Below, piece by piece: positions 26,117-36,039 of a stretch of 64,000 nt of DNA. Position 1 is the stretch's first letter. Each line of letters opens with the position of its first letter. The notes beneath the pieces were generated by a model, which saw only the letters and a list, made by a program, of their open reading frames with translations, was not told the DNA's origin and searched no databases. The position numbers were made by a program, and so were the translations under genes. The DNA is from Saccharopolyspora spinosa NRRL 18395 (GTDB taxonomy: Bacteria; Actinomycetota; Actinomycetes; Mycobacteriales; Pseudonocardiaceae), in NCBI RefSeq assembly GCF_000194155.1, contig NZ_GL877878.1, forward strand, positions 2,146,362 through 2,210,361, in the 5' to 3' direction.

Positions 26117-27084
26117 CTCCGACTCCCTTACCGCGGACCAAAGCGATGAGTAAACGATGGGTACCCCACCGTCACGGCGAGACTCGGAAACATCCACGCG
26201 GGCTCTGAGCTCGGAAGTTGATGCGTGCCCCCGGCGCGGCTCGTACAGCATCTACACGAACCCGTACCCGCCGTGAGCTGCTGGTTACCGCCACAGCGGA
26301 GATTTCACCGAACCGTCGTCGGAGGGCCCACGAACGGGAGCAATGAGGCTCGGGGCGTCGGATTGGTGCGAGACTCGATTACGGAGCAACGCGTGGTGCA
26401 CGTCGAGCAGCCCCTGTCCGGTACGGCACTACCGGACGGGGTGGGAGAAACCCGCCGAACCCGAACGACTCACCCCGGCCCGGGTCCGACGCGGGTTTCG
26501 GAACCTGCGCACGAAAGTCGGAAACCCTGCGGCTGCACCGAAGCCTTCCCAGCCCGGCCCAGGACGCCCACCAGGACTCCGCAACCGCCACCCAGCCACC
26601 CGCCATGACGTGCACATCGTCACCACGACAACAACCAGGAAACCCAAGCCCAAGACCCCCGCCCACGACGAAAGGGTTAAAAACCAAGCTAAGCCTGGCT
26701 GGATGCCTCATCTCGGCGAGTGCAGTCGTGGTGCAGCGCAAACCGCTACACCGCTTGCTCGATCACCGGCGCCGATCTTGCGGCACGTCAGGCGTGCACC
26801 GCTTCCTATGATCGTCGAGTCGTTACGACCTGACGTTGCGCACCTGTGGTCGGTCGTGCGCGCAGGAGCCGGACACGGTTGCACATGGGGGTCGGTACCG
26901 TCTGCGACCTCCTGGGCATGAATGTGGAGGCCGGACGCTCAGCGCTTCCGTCGCGACAAGCTGCTTGCTCTCAGAAGCTGCGGTCTTGCCCAGGAAGCCG
27001 TGGGGCGATCCACCTGTAGTGTTGTGACGATTGGCGTCGGCTATAGGCTGTGCGTGATGTGCTGGACGGCAATAGGAGAAATTC
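26117..27084. other. Gene-poor region with element debris
   Basis: Apart from the 70-bp repeat at 26225-26294, these 970 bp hold no convincing gene. Around 26936-27010 a plus reading RFRRDKLLALRSCGLAQEAVG resembles the first helices of an XRE-type helix-turn-helix, but it lacks a start and soon loses similarity, so it is at most a fragment. Confidence 0.45.
26225..26294 (+). repeat. Copy of the 70-bp sequence found at 35011-35080
   Basis: From GTGCCCCCGG through GCTCGTACAGCATCTACA to GCCAC, 61 of 70 bases match 35011-35080 on the same strand. At 35 kb this segment runs straight into the DUF2637 module; here it does not, and the matching continuation lies 6 kb to the left at 20090. Confidence 0.85.
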
Positions 27085-27684
27085 GTGACCGATATGGATC
27101 TTGGCAAGATTAAGCTGAATCCTTCGACATGGACTGCATCTAGTCTTGGCGAGCATGTCGGAATGATCTCCGGTGTGCACATTGATTCGGAACTTGCTAA
27201 TAATGAGGGGCGGGGTGTTCCATATCTAACTGGACCCGCCGACTTCAAAGGCGATGTTGCGGTAGCCACGCGGTACACCGAGTGGCCTCAGGTGATGTGT
27301 CAGGCTGGAGATATCCTTGTAACTGTCAAAGGTTCCGGTGCTGGCCGTGTAGCTATCGCTGTAGAGGATGCCTGTATCAGTCGTCAACTTGCTGCCATCT
27401 GCACTCCAGTGGATGAGCGAAATTATTGGCTATCTATCATTAATGCTCACTACGAAGAACTGCAGTCTCGTGCTAGTTCCGGCCTAATTCCAGGTCTTTC
27501 TCGTGGTGACTTGTTGTCGCTTCGAGTGCTGCTGCCGACAGCTGGCGAGCGACGTGCAATTTCTAAGATTCTGGATTCCTTTGATAAGGCAATTAGGTCC
27601 ATTGAGGCGGAAAGATCCAAGCTGTTTCAATTTAAAGCAGGGTTGGTTGACGACTTGCTGACTGGCCGCGTGCTACCGGCATGA
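27085..27684 (+). CDS. hsdS: Type I restriction specificity subunit, half-size (single TRD)
   Basis: This 199-residue HsdS has one target-recognition domain (GDILVTVKGSGAGRVAIAVEDACISRQLAAI) followed by one conserved helical spacer (LPTAGERRAISKILDSFDKAIRSIEAERSKL). Full HsdS proteins of about 400 residues have two of each. A half-subunit can work as a dimer on palindromic sites. The GTG at 27085 follows TAGGAGAA. Base composition is clearly lower in GC than the neighbours, a sign of transfer. Its methylase partner downstream is broken, so it may be an orphan. Confidence 0.85.
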   Translation: MTDMDLGKIKLNPSTWTASSLGEHVGMISGVHIDSELANNEGRGVPYLTGPADFKGDVAVATRYTEWPQVMCQAGDILVTVKGSGAGRVAIAVEDACISRQLAAICTPVDERNYWLSIINAHYEELQSRASSGLIPGLSRGDLLSLRVLLPTAGERRAISKILDSFDKAIRSIEAERSKLFQFKAGLVDDLLTGRVLPA

Positions 27685-27845
27685 GTGGGGACTTCTGTCG
27701 TCGAGGGTTGGTCGCCGCCGGGCGGCCCCGTGCTGCTACTCGGGGTCTTTGAAGTTGAGCGGGCAGCCCTTCATCCATCTGAGGTACAGGAAGGGTCCCT
27801 TCATCCACCTGTCGGCACTGTGGGCACTCGGTCCTCGGCCACGCT

Positions 27846-28775
27846 GTGTCACCAGCTCGGTTGCCGTGTCCGACCAAGTTCGAAGACCCGTTATTCGCGT
27901 TCGCTCTGATGGAAACGCTGCCATCAGGAATAGGTGCCTGCATCGGAGTCGACTGGCAAGTCTCAGGTATTACGGTTGGTCTATGGCCATGTGGTTCTCC
28001 ATGCGAACTGCCGGTGCACAAGCAGTTGATGTTGCTGCGGGCAGGCCTGCTCAGCGGGTTCACCGGTGCGCTTGTGCCCTTGGGCGTGCTCGACAAGTTC
28101 ACCACGGCGGGCATCGTCGCCGGCTGGTGGATGGACAACCGGCACGATCTGAAGGCTCTGGCCGCCGGTGGGTTCGAGCGAGTGCTTGAGGGGTGGGTCG
28201 ACACGATCGAAGCCATGCTGGAGCCCGTCGAGCAGCCGAACGGCAAGTTCAAGCAGCCGACCGCCGTCGAGCGCCGCAAGGCGCTGGATCACCCGGTCGT
28301 TCCGCATCTGCTGCCGGAGTTCCTGGCCGAGCTGGAGAAGGCGGAGGCGGAGTTCGCCGAAGCCGACGCAGCACACAAGGCGGCCAAGACTGCGTTGGAC
28401 GGCAGCGACGAGGACGAGGCGGACGACGCCGAGGAGTCCGAGGTGACTCCGGAAGAGGTGGCACGTCTCAAGAAGGTGGCGTCCGCGGCCCGAACCAAAC
28501 GCACGAAGTTGGAGAAGCTCTTTAAGGAGCAGCTCCAGATCGCAGCGCAACAGGCGCTGACCACCGACGCCGTGGTCGAGATCGTGCTCCAGGTGTTCGA
28601 ACGCGATCTGGCCCGCCGACTGGATCGCTACCTCGCGGCCGGACGCGCGGAACTGATCGCCACCTTCAACCGATGGAGTGACAAGTATCGGGTGCCGCTG
28701 TCGCAGCTGGAAGCCGAACGTGATGCCGCGACACGCAAGCTCGCCGAGTACCTCACTGAACTGGGCTACGCATGA
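27846..28775 (+). pseudogene. hsdM: Type I methylase (HsdM) C-terminal fragment, catalytic domain missing
   Basis: Only the C-terminal part of a type I HsdM is present: VHKQLMLLRAGLLSGFTGALVPL, VLDKFTTAGIVAGWWMDNRHDLKALAAGGF, an acidic coiled region (DGSDEDEADDAEESE), and a terminal helical domain ending LAEYLTELGYA. The SAM-binding motif and the NPPF/NPPY catalytic motif, normally in the first 350 residues, are absent upstream; that space is taken by hsdS and 160 bp of unrelated sequence. Without them no methylation is possible. Convincing homology starts near 28000, so the first codons may be junk. Confidence 0.75.
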
Positions 28776-31712
28776 TCGAGACTAAAGTGTGACGGATGCG
28801 GCACCCGGAACGGGACGAGGTCGAGCGGCCCATGATCGATCAGCTGGTGGCGATGGGGTGGACCCATCTGCCGTTCGCTGCACCAGGGCAGGGGCGCCAG
28901 ACCTTCGGTGACGTCATCCTGGAAGAGCGCCTCCGCGACGTCGTGAAGGCGATCAACCTAGACCCGGACGGACGGCCCTGGCTCGATGACGAACGACTCA
29001 CCACGATCGTCAACCGGGTCATCCGCGAGCCCGAACAGGGCGTGCAGGGCAACGTCGCGTTCACGGAGCTGCTGACCGGGGCGGAGCTGACCGTCGTGGG
29101 GCGGCCGGACTGGGACGACGGCCTGCGCCAGCCGATCAAGCTGGTGGATTGGAAGCATCCTGAGCGCAACGAACTGCTCGTCGTGTCGCAGTTCCGGATC
29201 GACACGTTCAAAGGGCGCCGCCCGTACGTCGTCCTTGATCTTGTCCTGTTCGTCAACGGCCTGCCGTTCGCGGTGATCGAATGCAAGAACCCCGGCCCGA
29301 CCGCTGTCGACGAGGCGATCATCCAACTGCATGGCTACGTCAACGATGCACCGGATCTTGCCCGGTTCGCCCAGCTGCTCATCGCGACAGACCGCGAGAC
29401 CGCCCAGTACGGCACCATCACCTCGCCGCACGAGTACTTCGCCGCTTGGCGGTTCGTCGAACCCGCCGTTGAGCAGACCATCCGCGCCGAGACGGGAAAG
29501 CCCGCTGATCAACCACTCCTGGAACAGGAGATTCTCGTCGGCGAGATGCTGCGACTGGCCACCCTGCTCAACGTCATCCGTGACTTCACCGTGGGTCAGG
29601 TCGTGGACGACCGACAGGTCAAGATCGTGGCCAGGTGGCAGCAGTATCGAGCGGTGCGCCGGCTGGTTCGCCGGCTCGAGGAACGCCAGCGGGCCATCTC
29701 GGCAACGGTGGCACCCGATCCTCACGGCGGTGTCACCTGGCACACCCAAGGTTCCGGCAAGAGCCTCACCATGTCGTTCCTGGTGCGAGTGCTGCGCGGA
29801 CACGAGGAGCTGCGCGGGTTCAAGGTTGTCGTCGTCACTGACCGTCTTGACCTGGAAGAACAGATCCGGCACAGCCTGGGTACCACCGGAGAGACGCCCC
29901 TGCGCGCGACATCGGTCGCGGATGCCCGCGTTCACCTCGCGCGGGCTCGGCCGGACCTGGTGCTCGTCACCATCCAGAAGTCCCGGGACGAGGACGAGCC
30001 GGACTCCGACGAGGACGAGTCACAGGTCGTCGCGTCGGCACTGAACGACAGCGACGAGATCGTCGTCCTCGTCGACGAGGCACATCGGTCGCAGTCGTCG
30101 TGGCAGCACGCGAGACTGCGTGGGAACCTGCCGAACGCGGTGCTCATCGGGTTCACCGGCACTCCGATCCTGCGTGGCCGGAAGAAGACCACTCAAGAGA
30201 TCTTCGGACCCATCCTCGACGTGTATGCGTTGAAGGACGCCGAGCGGGATCGCGCCATCGTTCCGTTGCGGTACGAGTCGCGTGAGGTTCCTGGCGCGGT
30301 GATCGATCGCGCGATCCTCGACGCGGGGTTCGCGGATGCCGTACCGGGTGATGGAAATCAGCGAGAACAAGCGGTCCGGCAGCTCGCCCGCCACAGGGAG
30401 GTGCTGGAGGCCGCGGAATTGATCCGCGCCAAAGCTGACGACATGTTCCGTTACTGGGTCCGCTACGCCATGCCGGACAGGTTTTCCGCCCAGGTGGTCG
30501 CGGTGTCTCGCAAGGCAGCTGTCCGTTACCAACGTGCACTCCTTGAGGCCAGAGCACGGCTGCTCGTCGAGGTTCAAGAGCTCAGCCCGGCGCTGCTCTA
30601 CGACCCGATGGCGTGGGAGGAAGCCGACGAGCGCACCCAGATCCTGTTGGAGGCTGCCGAGCATCGTGAGCTCCTGGAACGAATCACCGCTGCTGCGGTC
30701 ATCTCACAGGGCAGCACACCTGACGATGCGGCGTGGCAGGAGTGGACGGACAAGGCACGCCACAAGGAGTACATCAGGCGCTTCAAGGACGGCTTTGGTG
30801 AAGCGCTGGAGTCGGAGCCGGACCGGATGTGGTCGGATCATGCTGGCGCACTGAGCCACTGGCATCCGATCCACGACGGTGGCGGGGAACCGTGGCGCGT
30901 GGATGTCACGGTACCCGGTGGCGAGGTCACCTATTCTCCAGCCGACGCGGCCGTTCCCGCCGAGCCGATCGTCTTCATCGTGGTGAAGTCCATGCTGCTC
31001 ACCGGCTTCGACGCTCCTGTCGAACAGATCCTCTTCCTCGATCGGCCGATGCAGAGCGTCGAGCTCCTGCAAGCGATCGCCCGACCGAACCGGCCCCGCA
31101 AGCACAAGGCGTTCGGACTGATCGTCGACTACGTCGGTGTCTCGGCCGAGCTCGCCCAGGCACTCAGCGACTACGACCCCGAGCACTTGCGCGAAGTTGT
31201 CGGAGACACGGACGCCGACGCGGTCATGATGCCCTTGGACGAGGCTGTCGTTCCGGAGCTGCGAGATCAGCAGCAGCGCGTAGCGATTCTCCTGGCGGAG
31301 CAAGGAGTTTCCGGCCTCGACACCCCCGAGCAGCGTGAGGAGCTTCTCGCGCTGCTCGATGATCCGGAGCTTCGAGCCGAGTTCGATGACGTCACCAGGA
31401 CGTTCCTGACCGCACTCAACGCGGTGCTGCCTCGTGCGGAAGCATTGGAGTACCAAGAGTTCGCCCGCAATCTCGGTATCGTCCAGTACCTGGCACGTCG
31501 TCGCTACCGCGATGCTCGCGCCCACTTCAACCCGTACCGGTACGGGTTGAAGGTACGGCAGCTCATCGACGCGCACATCCGCGTGGAAGGGATCCTTCAA
31601 CGCATCCCGCCGGTGACGATCACCGCAGACGACTTCGCCGAGAAGGTCGACGCGCTTCCTGACGACCGGGCACGTGCGCTCGAAATGAAGCACGCGATGC
31701 GTGAGCACATTA

Positions 31713-32646
31713 GGGCCTGTTTCAGAAGTTGATCTCGGTTTGAGATGATCTTCGTGTGGGTCGAGGTGATCTGACGAACGAGCAGTGGGCGAAGATGGAA
31801 CCGTTGCTGCCCAAGGGTAAGAAGTCGGGCCGCCCGCCCAAGCATCCGAAACGGCAGCTGATCAACGGTATCCGGTTCCGGGTGCGCACGGGTGTGCAGT
31901 GGCGTGACCTGCCGGAGCGATACGGCCCGTGGCAGACCGTGTATGGGCTGTTCCGGCGCTGGCAGCGCGACGGGACCTGGAAGCGAATCCTGACGCGGCT
32001 GCAAGCCCAGGCCGACGCCGAAGGCCTGATCACCTGGGATGTCAGCGTGGATTCCACTGTCGCTCGCGCGCACCAGCACGCCGCCGGTGCGCGAAAAAAG
32101 GGGCTGAACAGCGGGAACCGCCGGGCGGGGTTGACACCGAACCGGATGATCACGGAATCGGCCGGTCGCGGGGCGGGCTGACCACCAAGCTGCATATGGC
32201 CACTGAGCAGGGTCAGAAGCCGTTGTCGCTGGTGGTCACGGCGGGGCAGCGGGGTGACTCGCCGCAGTTCCAGCCGGTCTTGGAGCGGATCAGCGTGCCC
32301 CGCACTGGTCGGGGCCGGGCGCGGACACGTCCGGACCGGGTGCTGGGCGACAAGGCGTACGGTTCGCGCGCCAATCGCTCGTACCTGCGGCGACGGGGCA
32401 TTCGGTGCACCATTCCCGAGAAAGCGGACCAGATCCGTCACCGCAAGAACCGAGGTTCGCGCGGTGGTCGCCGGCCGGCGTTCGACACGGAGATCTACAA
32501 GCAGCGTCATGCCGTGGAATGCGGAATCAACCGGCTCAAGCGGAACCGGGCCGTGGCCACCCGGTACGACAAACTCGCTGTCCGTTACGAGGCCACGGTG
32601 GTCATCGCGTCTATCAACGAGTGGCTCTGACATCTGAAACAGACCC
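31713..32646 (+). mobile_element. IS5-family (IS427-like) insertion sequence, 934 bp
   Basis: The ends are GGGCCTGTTTCAGAAGT on the left and, read inward from the right, GGGTCTGTTTCAGATGT, matching at 15 of 17 positions. The insertion is flanked by a TA target duplication (31711-31712 and 32647-32648). It carries a two-frame transposase and interrupts hsdR. Precise flanks and intact ends suggest a recent insertion. Confidence 0.92.
31756..32630 (+). CDS. IS5-family transposase expressed by -1 frameshift (OrfA/OrfB)
   Basis: OrfA (31756-32181) starts [19 protein letters not shown] and contains the helix-turn-helix region and the first catalytic Asp in [17 protein letters not shown]. Homology then continues in the -1 frame to 32630 with [10 protein letters not shown], the second Asp in [10 protein letters not shown] and the Glu in [14 protein letters not shown]. 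The switch falls at a run of six A residues followed by GGGG (about 32091), a classical slippery site. The fused product of about 291 residues would be a complete DDE transposase. Confidence 0.88.
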
Positions 32647-32784
32647 TAGTACCCGGATGGCATCCGACCCGCACACGTACCAACGGCTGAGTGAACGCCT
32701 CGAAGAGATCCTCCGACAGATGGAGGACGACCACGACTTCGGACAGGCATACCTGGAGCTGGTGGGCCTGCAGGCGCAGACAGT

Positions 32785-33535
32785 GACCCTTTCCGGGTAA
32801 GCATCTGTGGCTCTGGGTAGTCGTCGTGGCTGCGGCTGGTGCGTGTGGCGGTGACACGCCGAAGTTGTTGTGATGCAAAGTTAAAGCGCGGAACCCCGGG
32901 TATGAATTTGGTCCTACCACAGATCAACTTCATAGGAGTTCCGCGCCTGATGAGTGTGACATACACCGCGACGTTGCCGGTACGCGACCTGACCGTGCTG
33001 TACCTGTCGAGCTTGCTGCACACCCAACGCCTGCGGTGCGGCACCCGCAAGCACCGGAGATCGCTGAGCACATACAAGCAGGCGATCCTGGTGCTGCGCT
33101 GGTTTCTCGACGGCACTCGCGTGAAACAGCTGGCCGTCGATCACACGATCAGCTCCTCCACCGCATACACCTATCTCCATGAGGGATTCGCAGTGCTCGC
33201 CGCCCAGGCTCCAGCACTGGAATCAGCACTGCTGGCAGCGAAAATCGCAGGCCACGGCCACATCTCCATCGATGGCACCCTGATCGAAACCGATCGGGTC
33301 CGTACACCCGGCCCCACTCGTGGCGTGGACCTGTGGTGGTCGGGAAAACACTCCAACCACGGAGGCAACATCCAGGTCATCACCGCCCCCGACGGCTGGC
33401 CGCTATGGACCTCCCAGGTGCGCCCGGGCCGCGAGCACGACACCACCGCGCTCCGCGCCCACCCCGAAATCATGCCCGGAACACGACCGCACAACATGAT
33501 CACCCACAGCGACCAACCGTTACCCGGAAAGGCTC
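32785..33535 (+). mobile_element. IS5-superfamily (ISL2-like) insertion sequence, internally shortened
   Basis: The inverted ends share CCTTTCCGGGTAA at both termini. The flanking sequence AGT (32782-32784 and 33536-33538) is a 3-bp target duplication of the ANT type used by ISL2-group elements. The element is only 751 bp, and the end of its transposase is missing, so it is probably non-autonomous. It is the second insertion in hsdR. Confidence 0.82.
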
Positions 33536-33555
33536 AGTGGAAGAGGAGAAGGTGA
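32950..33555 (+). pseudogene. Truncated DDE transposase of the second IS
   Basis: The reading begins MSVTYTATLPVRDLTVLYLSSLL, with a helix-turn-helix (VKQLAVDHTISSSTAYTYLHEGF) and the first catalytic Asp in HISIDGTLIETDRV. After PLWTSQVRPGREHDTTALR the protein should continue for about 80 residues with the other two acidic residues, but it runs into the right inverted repeat and then into hsdR sequence. It cannot be catalytically competent. Confidence 0.8.
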
Positions 33556-33880
33556 CCACGGAGCTGGGGCTCGATCGGTGGACCGAGAAGCCGATCCACA
33601 GCCTCCTCGAGGAAGCTATGGCGGATCGGCCTGCTCTCGCACAACTCGACATCGTCACAGCGGCGCGTGGATTGGCGGTACAGATCAGCGACGAGGTGCT
33701 TCGACCGCACTTCCTGTACAACGGCCATGTGCGAGAAACCGCCCGCAAGCGGTTGATCCAGACACTCGTGGTCGACATCCGCTTCACGCCGGCCACCGCG
33801 CAACACATCGCGGACAGGCTGGTCGATCTCGCCACGAGCAACCGAGAGCGCTTCCTGCGGCTGAACGATCGGCCCCCACG

Positions 33881-34612
33881 ATGACCGACATTCTCGACGC
33901 GGCCGTGGAGCGGGCAGGTCTGCCGGTCCATTGGTCCTGGCGGATCGAGGTACGACCACGACGCCGGACGCTGGGCCTGGACGTGTTGCCTGATGGATCG
34001 ATTGTGATCGCGGTGCCTCGGCAAACCACACCTGAAGACGTGACCGGCGTACTCCGGGAACGTCGGTTGTGGTTGGCCAAAGCGGTTCGACGCCGAGAGG
34101 CTCTGGCAGCCGAGCACCCAGCCAAGGAACTTGTCAACGGCGAGGGGTTCACTTACCTGGGGCGACACTACCGTTTGCTTCTGGTCGATGAGCAGACGGC
34201 GCCGGTGAGGCTGCGTGGAGGATGGCTGCGGCTGAGGGGCGATGCAGGGGCCGCGGACATCGTCGACTGGTACCGCGTCCGAGGCCGGCATTGGCTGATC
34301 GAGAAGGTTCGATCATGGGCAGGTCGAGTCGGTGTCGAGCCGCCAGAAGTACTTGTCCGCGACCTCTCTACCCGGTGGGGCTTGCGCACGAAGGACCGCT
34401 CGCTTGCCTTTCACTGGGCGTCGATGCAGCTCTCGCCGGATTTGCTTGACCTGGTGGTTGTCCATGAGCTCATTCATCTCCTCGTGCCTCGCCACGACGA
34501 CGAGTTCAGGCAGCGGCTGTTGGTGGCATTGCCAGAGGCCGTCGTATTGGAGTCGAAGCTGCATGACGAGGGGCGGCGCGTGTGGATGGGCGCTGTTCGC
34601 GCTGCGCTCTAA
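33881..34612 (+). CDS. YgjP/DUF45-type (WLM-like) zinc metallopeptidase
   Basis: This 243-residue protein has the gluzincin motif HELIHLL (His195, Glu196, His199) followed by PRHDDEF with the third ligand His205. Upstream, FTYLGRHYRLLLV and VRDLSTRWGLRTKDRSLAFHW are the conserved blocks of the YgjP/DUF45 family. Genes of this family very often follow hsdR in type I restriction operons, and here the ATG overlaps the hsdR stop (ATGA). Its role in restriction is unknown. It appears intact although every other gene of the operon is damaged. Confidence 0.85.
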   Translation: MTDILDAAVERAGLPVHWSWRIEVRPRRRTLGLDVLPDGSIVIAVPRQTTPEDVTGVLRERRLWLAKAVRRREALAAEHPAKELVNGEGFTYLGRHYRLLLVDEQTAPVRLRGGWLRLRGDAGAADIVDWYRVRGRHWLIEKVRSWAGRVGVEPPEVLVRDLSTRWGLRTKDRSLAFHWASMQLSPDLLDLVVVHELIHLLVPRHDDEFRQRLLVALPEAVVLESKLHDEGRRVWMGAVRAAL

Positions 34613-35010
34613 TTCTTCACCGCTGGCCCCCATGCTCGTCGGCGTCGCCCTCCTCGACTGACCTTCGCTCCATCCGCAGCACAAAGCGCGGCGGCTCAGC
34701 TCGGGAGCGAGACACCCGCCCAGGGGTGCTTGGACCATCAGGCGGTTTTCCGGGAACAGGGCGAAGGGGTAAGCACGGTCAGCCTTCGCTGATCTGCCGC
34801 ATGCCGTTGACGTCGTCATGGCGGCTGCCGGCCTCGGCGCCGGGCATGTGCTGATCCTGTCAGCGTTGTTCTGTGGGCGGAAACGAAGCGAGGTCAGTGT
34901 GCCCCCAGGGGGCACATACCAAACTGGGCTGACCTGTGGCTTTGCACCTCGCGCCCTTGATGATCCTCTAGAAGGACCTGGGATGACCTGCGAAAATGCT
35001 GGATCATTTG
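34613..35010. other. Intergenic region with one strong palindrome
   Basis: No gene is evident in these 400 bp. It contains the palindrome described at 34898-34916 and, just downstream, the start of the 70-bp repeat. A plus reading around 34800-34860 with a hydrophobic run (VVMAAAGLGAGHVLILSALF) has no start or family resemblance. Confidence 0.45.
34898..34916. promoter_or_regulatory. Perfect 19-bp palindrome upstream of the DUF2637 module
   Basis: TGTGCCCCCAGGGGGCACA is a 9-1-9 perfect inverted repeat. The arm sequence GTGCCCCC recurs at 35011 and at 26225. No T-run follows, so an operator is more likely than a terminator; the binding protein is unknown. Confidence 0.6.
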
Positions 35011-35080
35011 GTGCCCCCGGGCTGGCTCGTACAGCATCTACACGAACCCGCACCCATCGCGAGCTGCTGGTTTCGGCCAC
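35011..35080 (+). repeat. 70-bp sequence duplicated at 26225-26294
   Basis: This is the intact-side copy of the repeat that starts GTGCCCCCGG. It is contiguous with the module starting CCACCGTTGACGTTG at 35077, whose degraded copy lies at 20090. A GC-rich inverted repeat (CCGCC/GGGCGG) follows at 35100-35120 in front of the small gene. Confidence 0.85.
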
Positions 35081-35125
35081 CGTTGACGTTGTTCGCAACC
35101 GCCGCCGTTCGGGCGGTGGTTCCCG

Positions 35126-35329
35126 GTGAACCTGAACGAGATTGTCGACGGTCTGACCGCATTGCAGGCTGATGGCCTGGCTTGTGTCGTGTGCGAAGTG
35201 AACTACCTGTACGTCCAGGTTGCTTCGGTGCCCGTTGGGCGCTCGAAAACCGGTTCCCAGGTGTTCGCCTGTGCCGACCGCTGCGCCGAGGCGGCCGTCA
35301 TGGGACTCCGTACGAGTGGGGGTCGGTGA
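35126..35329 (+). CDS. Small Cys-containing protein of an integrative-element module
   Basis: This 67-residue protein has two Cys pairs (LACVVCEVNY and FACADRCAEA), which suggests a small zinc-binding fold. It starts at GTG 35126 after GGTGG and overlaps the DUF2637 gene by TGATG. The same pair of genes is found in actinomycete integrative and conjugative elements, where the small protein has no known role. The degraded homologue lies at about 20130-20335. Confidence 0.65.
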   Translation: MNLNEIVDGLTALQADGLACVVCEVNYLYVQVASVPVGRSKTGSQVFACADRCAEAAVMGLRTSGGR

Positions 35330-36039
35330 TGACCACCACTGAACCGAGTACGCAGATGCCCCGACGGGACCGGGCGCTGTGGTTGCAGTGCGCCTGCACC
35401 GCACTGGTGGCCTTCGGCTCGGCCTACGCCTCGTACCGCCACGGCCGCGAATTCGCGCTCCGATTCGGCGCGGACGACATCACAGCGGCAATCTGGCCGC
35501 TGATCGTGGACGGCATGTTGATGAGCGCAACGGTCGAGCTATGGAAGACCGGACACCACGCACGCAAACGCGGCGGCGGTCAGTGGTCGGCGTGGCTGGC
35601 CTTCCTGTTCGGCGTCTCCCTGTCGCTATGCGCCAACGTCGCCGCCGCGCCAGTGCTCAGTGTGCTGGCGATCGCGGTCGCGGCCTGCCCATCGCTGGCA
35701 TTGCTGCTCTCAGTCGAGTTACTAAACAGGGCGCTCAAACGCCGCCACACCGAGACAACAGGCGAGACCCGAAACGAGACCACCGAGACCGGCGAGACGG
35801 CCGACGAGACCGAGCAGCCAGTGACGCTCTCACAGGTCTCGGGCGAGTCCCGGCATCAGACGGAGCCGACCGCAGAGCAACGGATGTGGGCCTACTACCA
35901 CACAGAGCGAGCCAAAGGACGCACGCCGACGGGCGCGGAGCTTGACCGGATCGCCGGAACGAACAACTACGGCCGCCGCGTTCTGCGCCGGTGGCGCACA
36001 CGCGGGTGGTCAACCAGTACTCCGAGTCGCTCAGGATGA
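35329..36039 (+). CDS. DUF2637 membrane protein with C-terminal helix-turn-helix-like tail
   Basis: This 236-residue protein has an N-terminal membrane domain with about four helices (LWLQCACTALVAFGSAYAS, ITAAIWPLIVDGMLMSATVEL, WLAFLFGVSLSLCANVAAAP, VLAIAVAACPSLALLLSVELL), the DUF2637 pattern. A long polar Glu/Thr-rich linker follows (HTETTGETRNETTETGE). The C-terminal segment (RTPTGAELDRIAGTNNYGRRVLRRWR) resembles a DNA-binding helix-turn-helix. DUF2637 proteins are typical cargo of actinomycete integrative elements and may act in transfer or spread. The ATG overlaps the previous stop. Confidence 0.82.
   Translation: MTTTEPSTQMPRRDRALWLQCACTALVAFGSAYASYRHGREFALRFGADDITAAIWPLIVDGMLMSATVELWKTGHHARKRGGGQWSAWLAFLFGVSLSLCANVAAAPVLSVLAIAVAACPSLALLLSVELLNRALKRRHTETTGETRNETTETGETADETEQPVTLSQVSGESRHQTEPTAEQRMWAYYHTERAKGRTPTGAELDRIAGTNNYGRRVLRRWRTRGWSTSTPSRSG

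Larger units (their letters stand above)
28796..33884 (+). pseudogene. hsdR: Type I restriction subunit HsdR, interrupted by two insertion sequences
   Basis: The first 970 residues are intact: the nuclease motif AVIECKNPG, Walker A TQGSGKSLTM, DEAH in VVLVDEAHRS, GFTGTPI, and the later LDRPMQSVELLQAIARPNRP. The frame breaks at 31712 where an IS5-family element enters. It resumes exactly at 32649 (removing the IS and one TA gives REHISTRMASDPHTYQRL), runs to 32784, is broken again by a second IS, and finishes from 33539 with KVTTELGLDRWTEKPIHSLL to the stop at 33884. The C-terminal helical domain that docks on the methylase is lost. The stop overlaps the next ATG, so the original operon order is preserved. 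Confidence 0.9.

Noticed and set aside
26336..26990. Several short reading frames between the 70-bp repeat and hsdS
   Set aside because: Low-complexity Arg/Pro/Thr composition on both strands and no starts with ribosome sites.
27767..27810. Direct repeat CCCTTCATCCAYCT with 30-bp period before the hsdM fragment
   Set aside because: Only two copies with no clear role; probably chance or leftover sequence at the deletion junction.
28796..31712. Functional HsdR enzyme
   Set aside because: The C-terminal domain is split by two insertions and the methylase partner lacks its catalytic domain.
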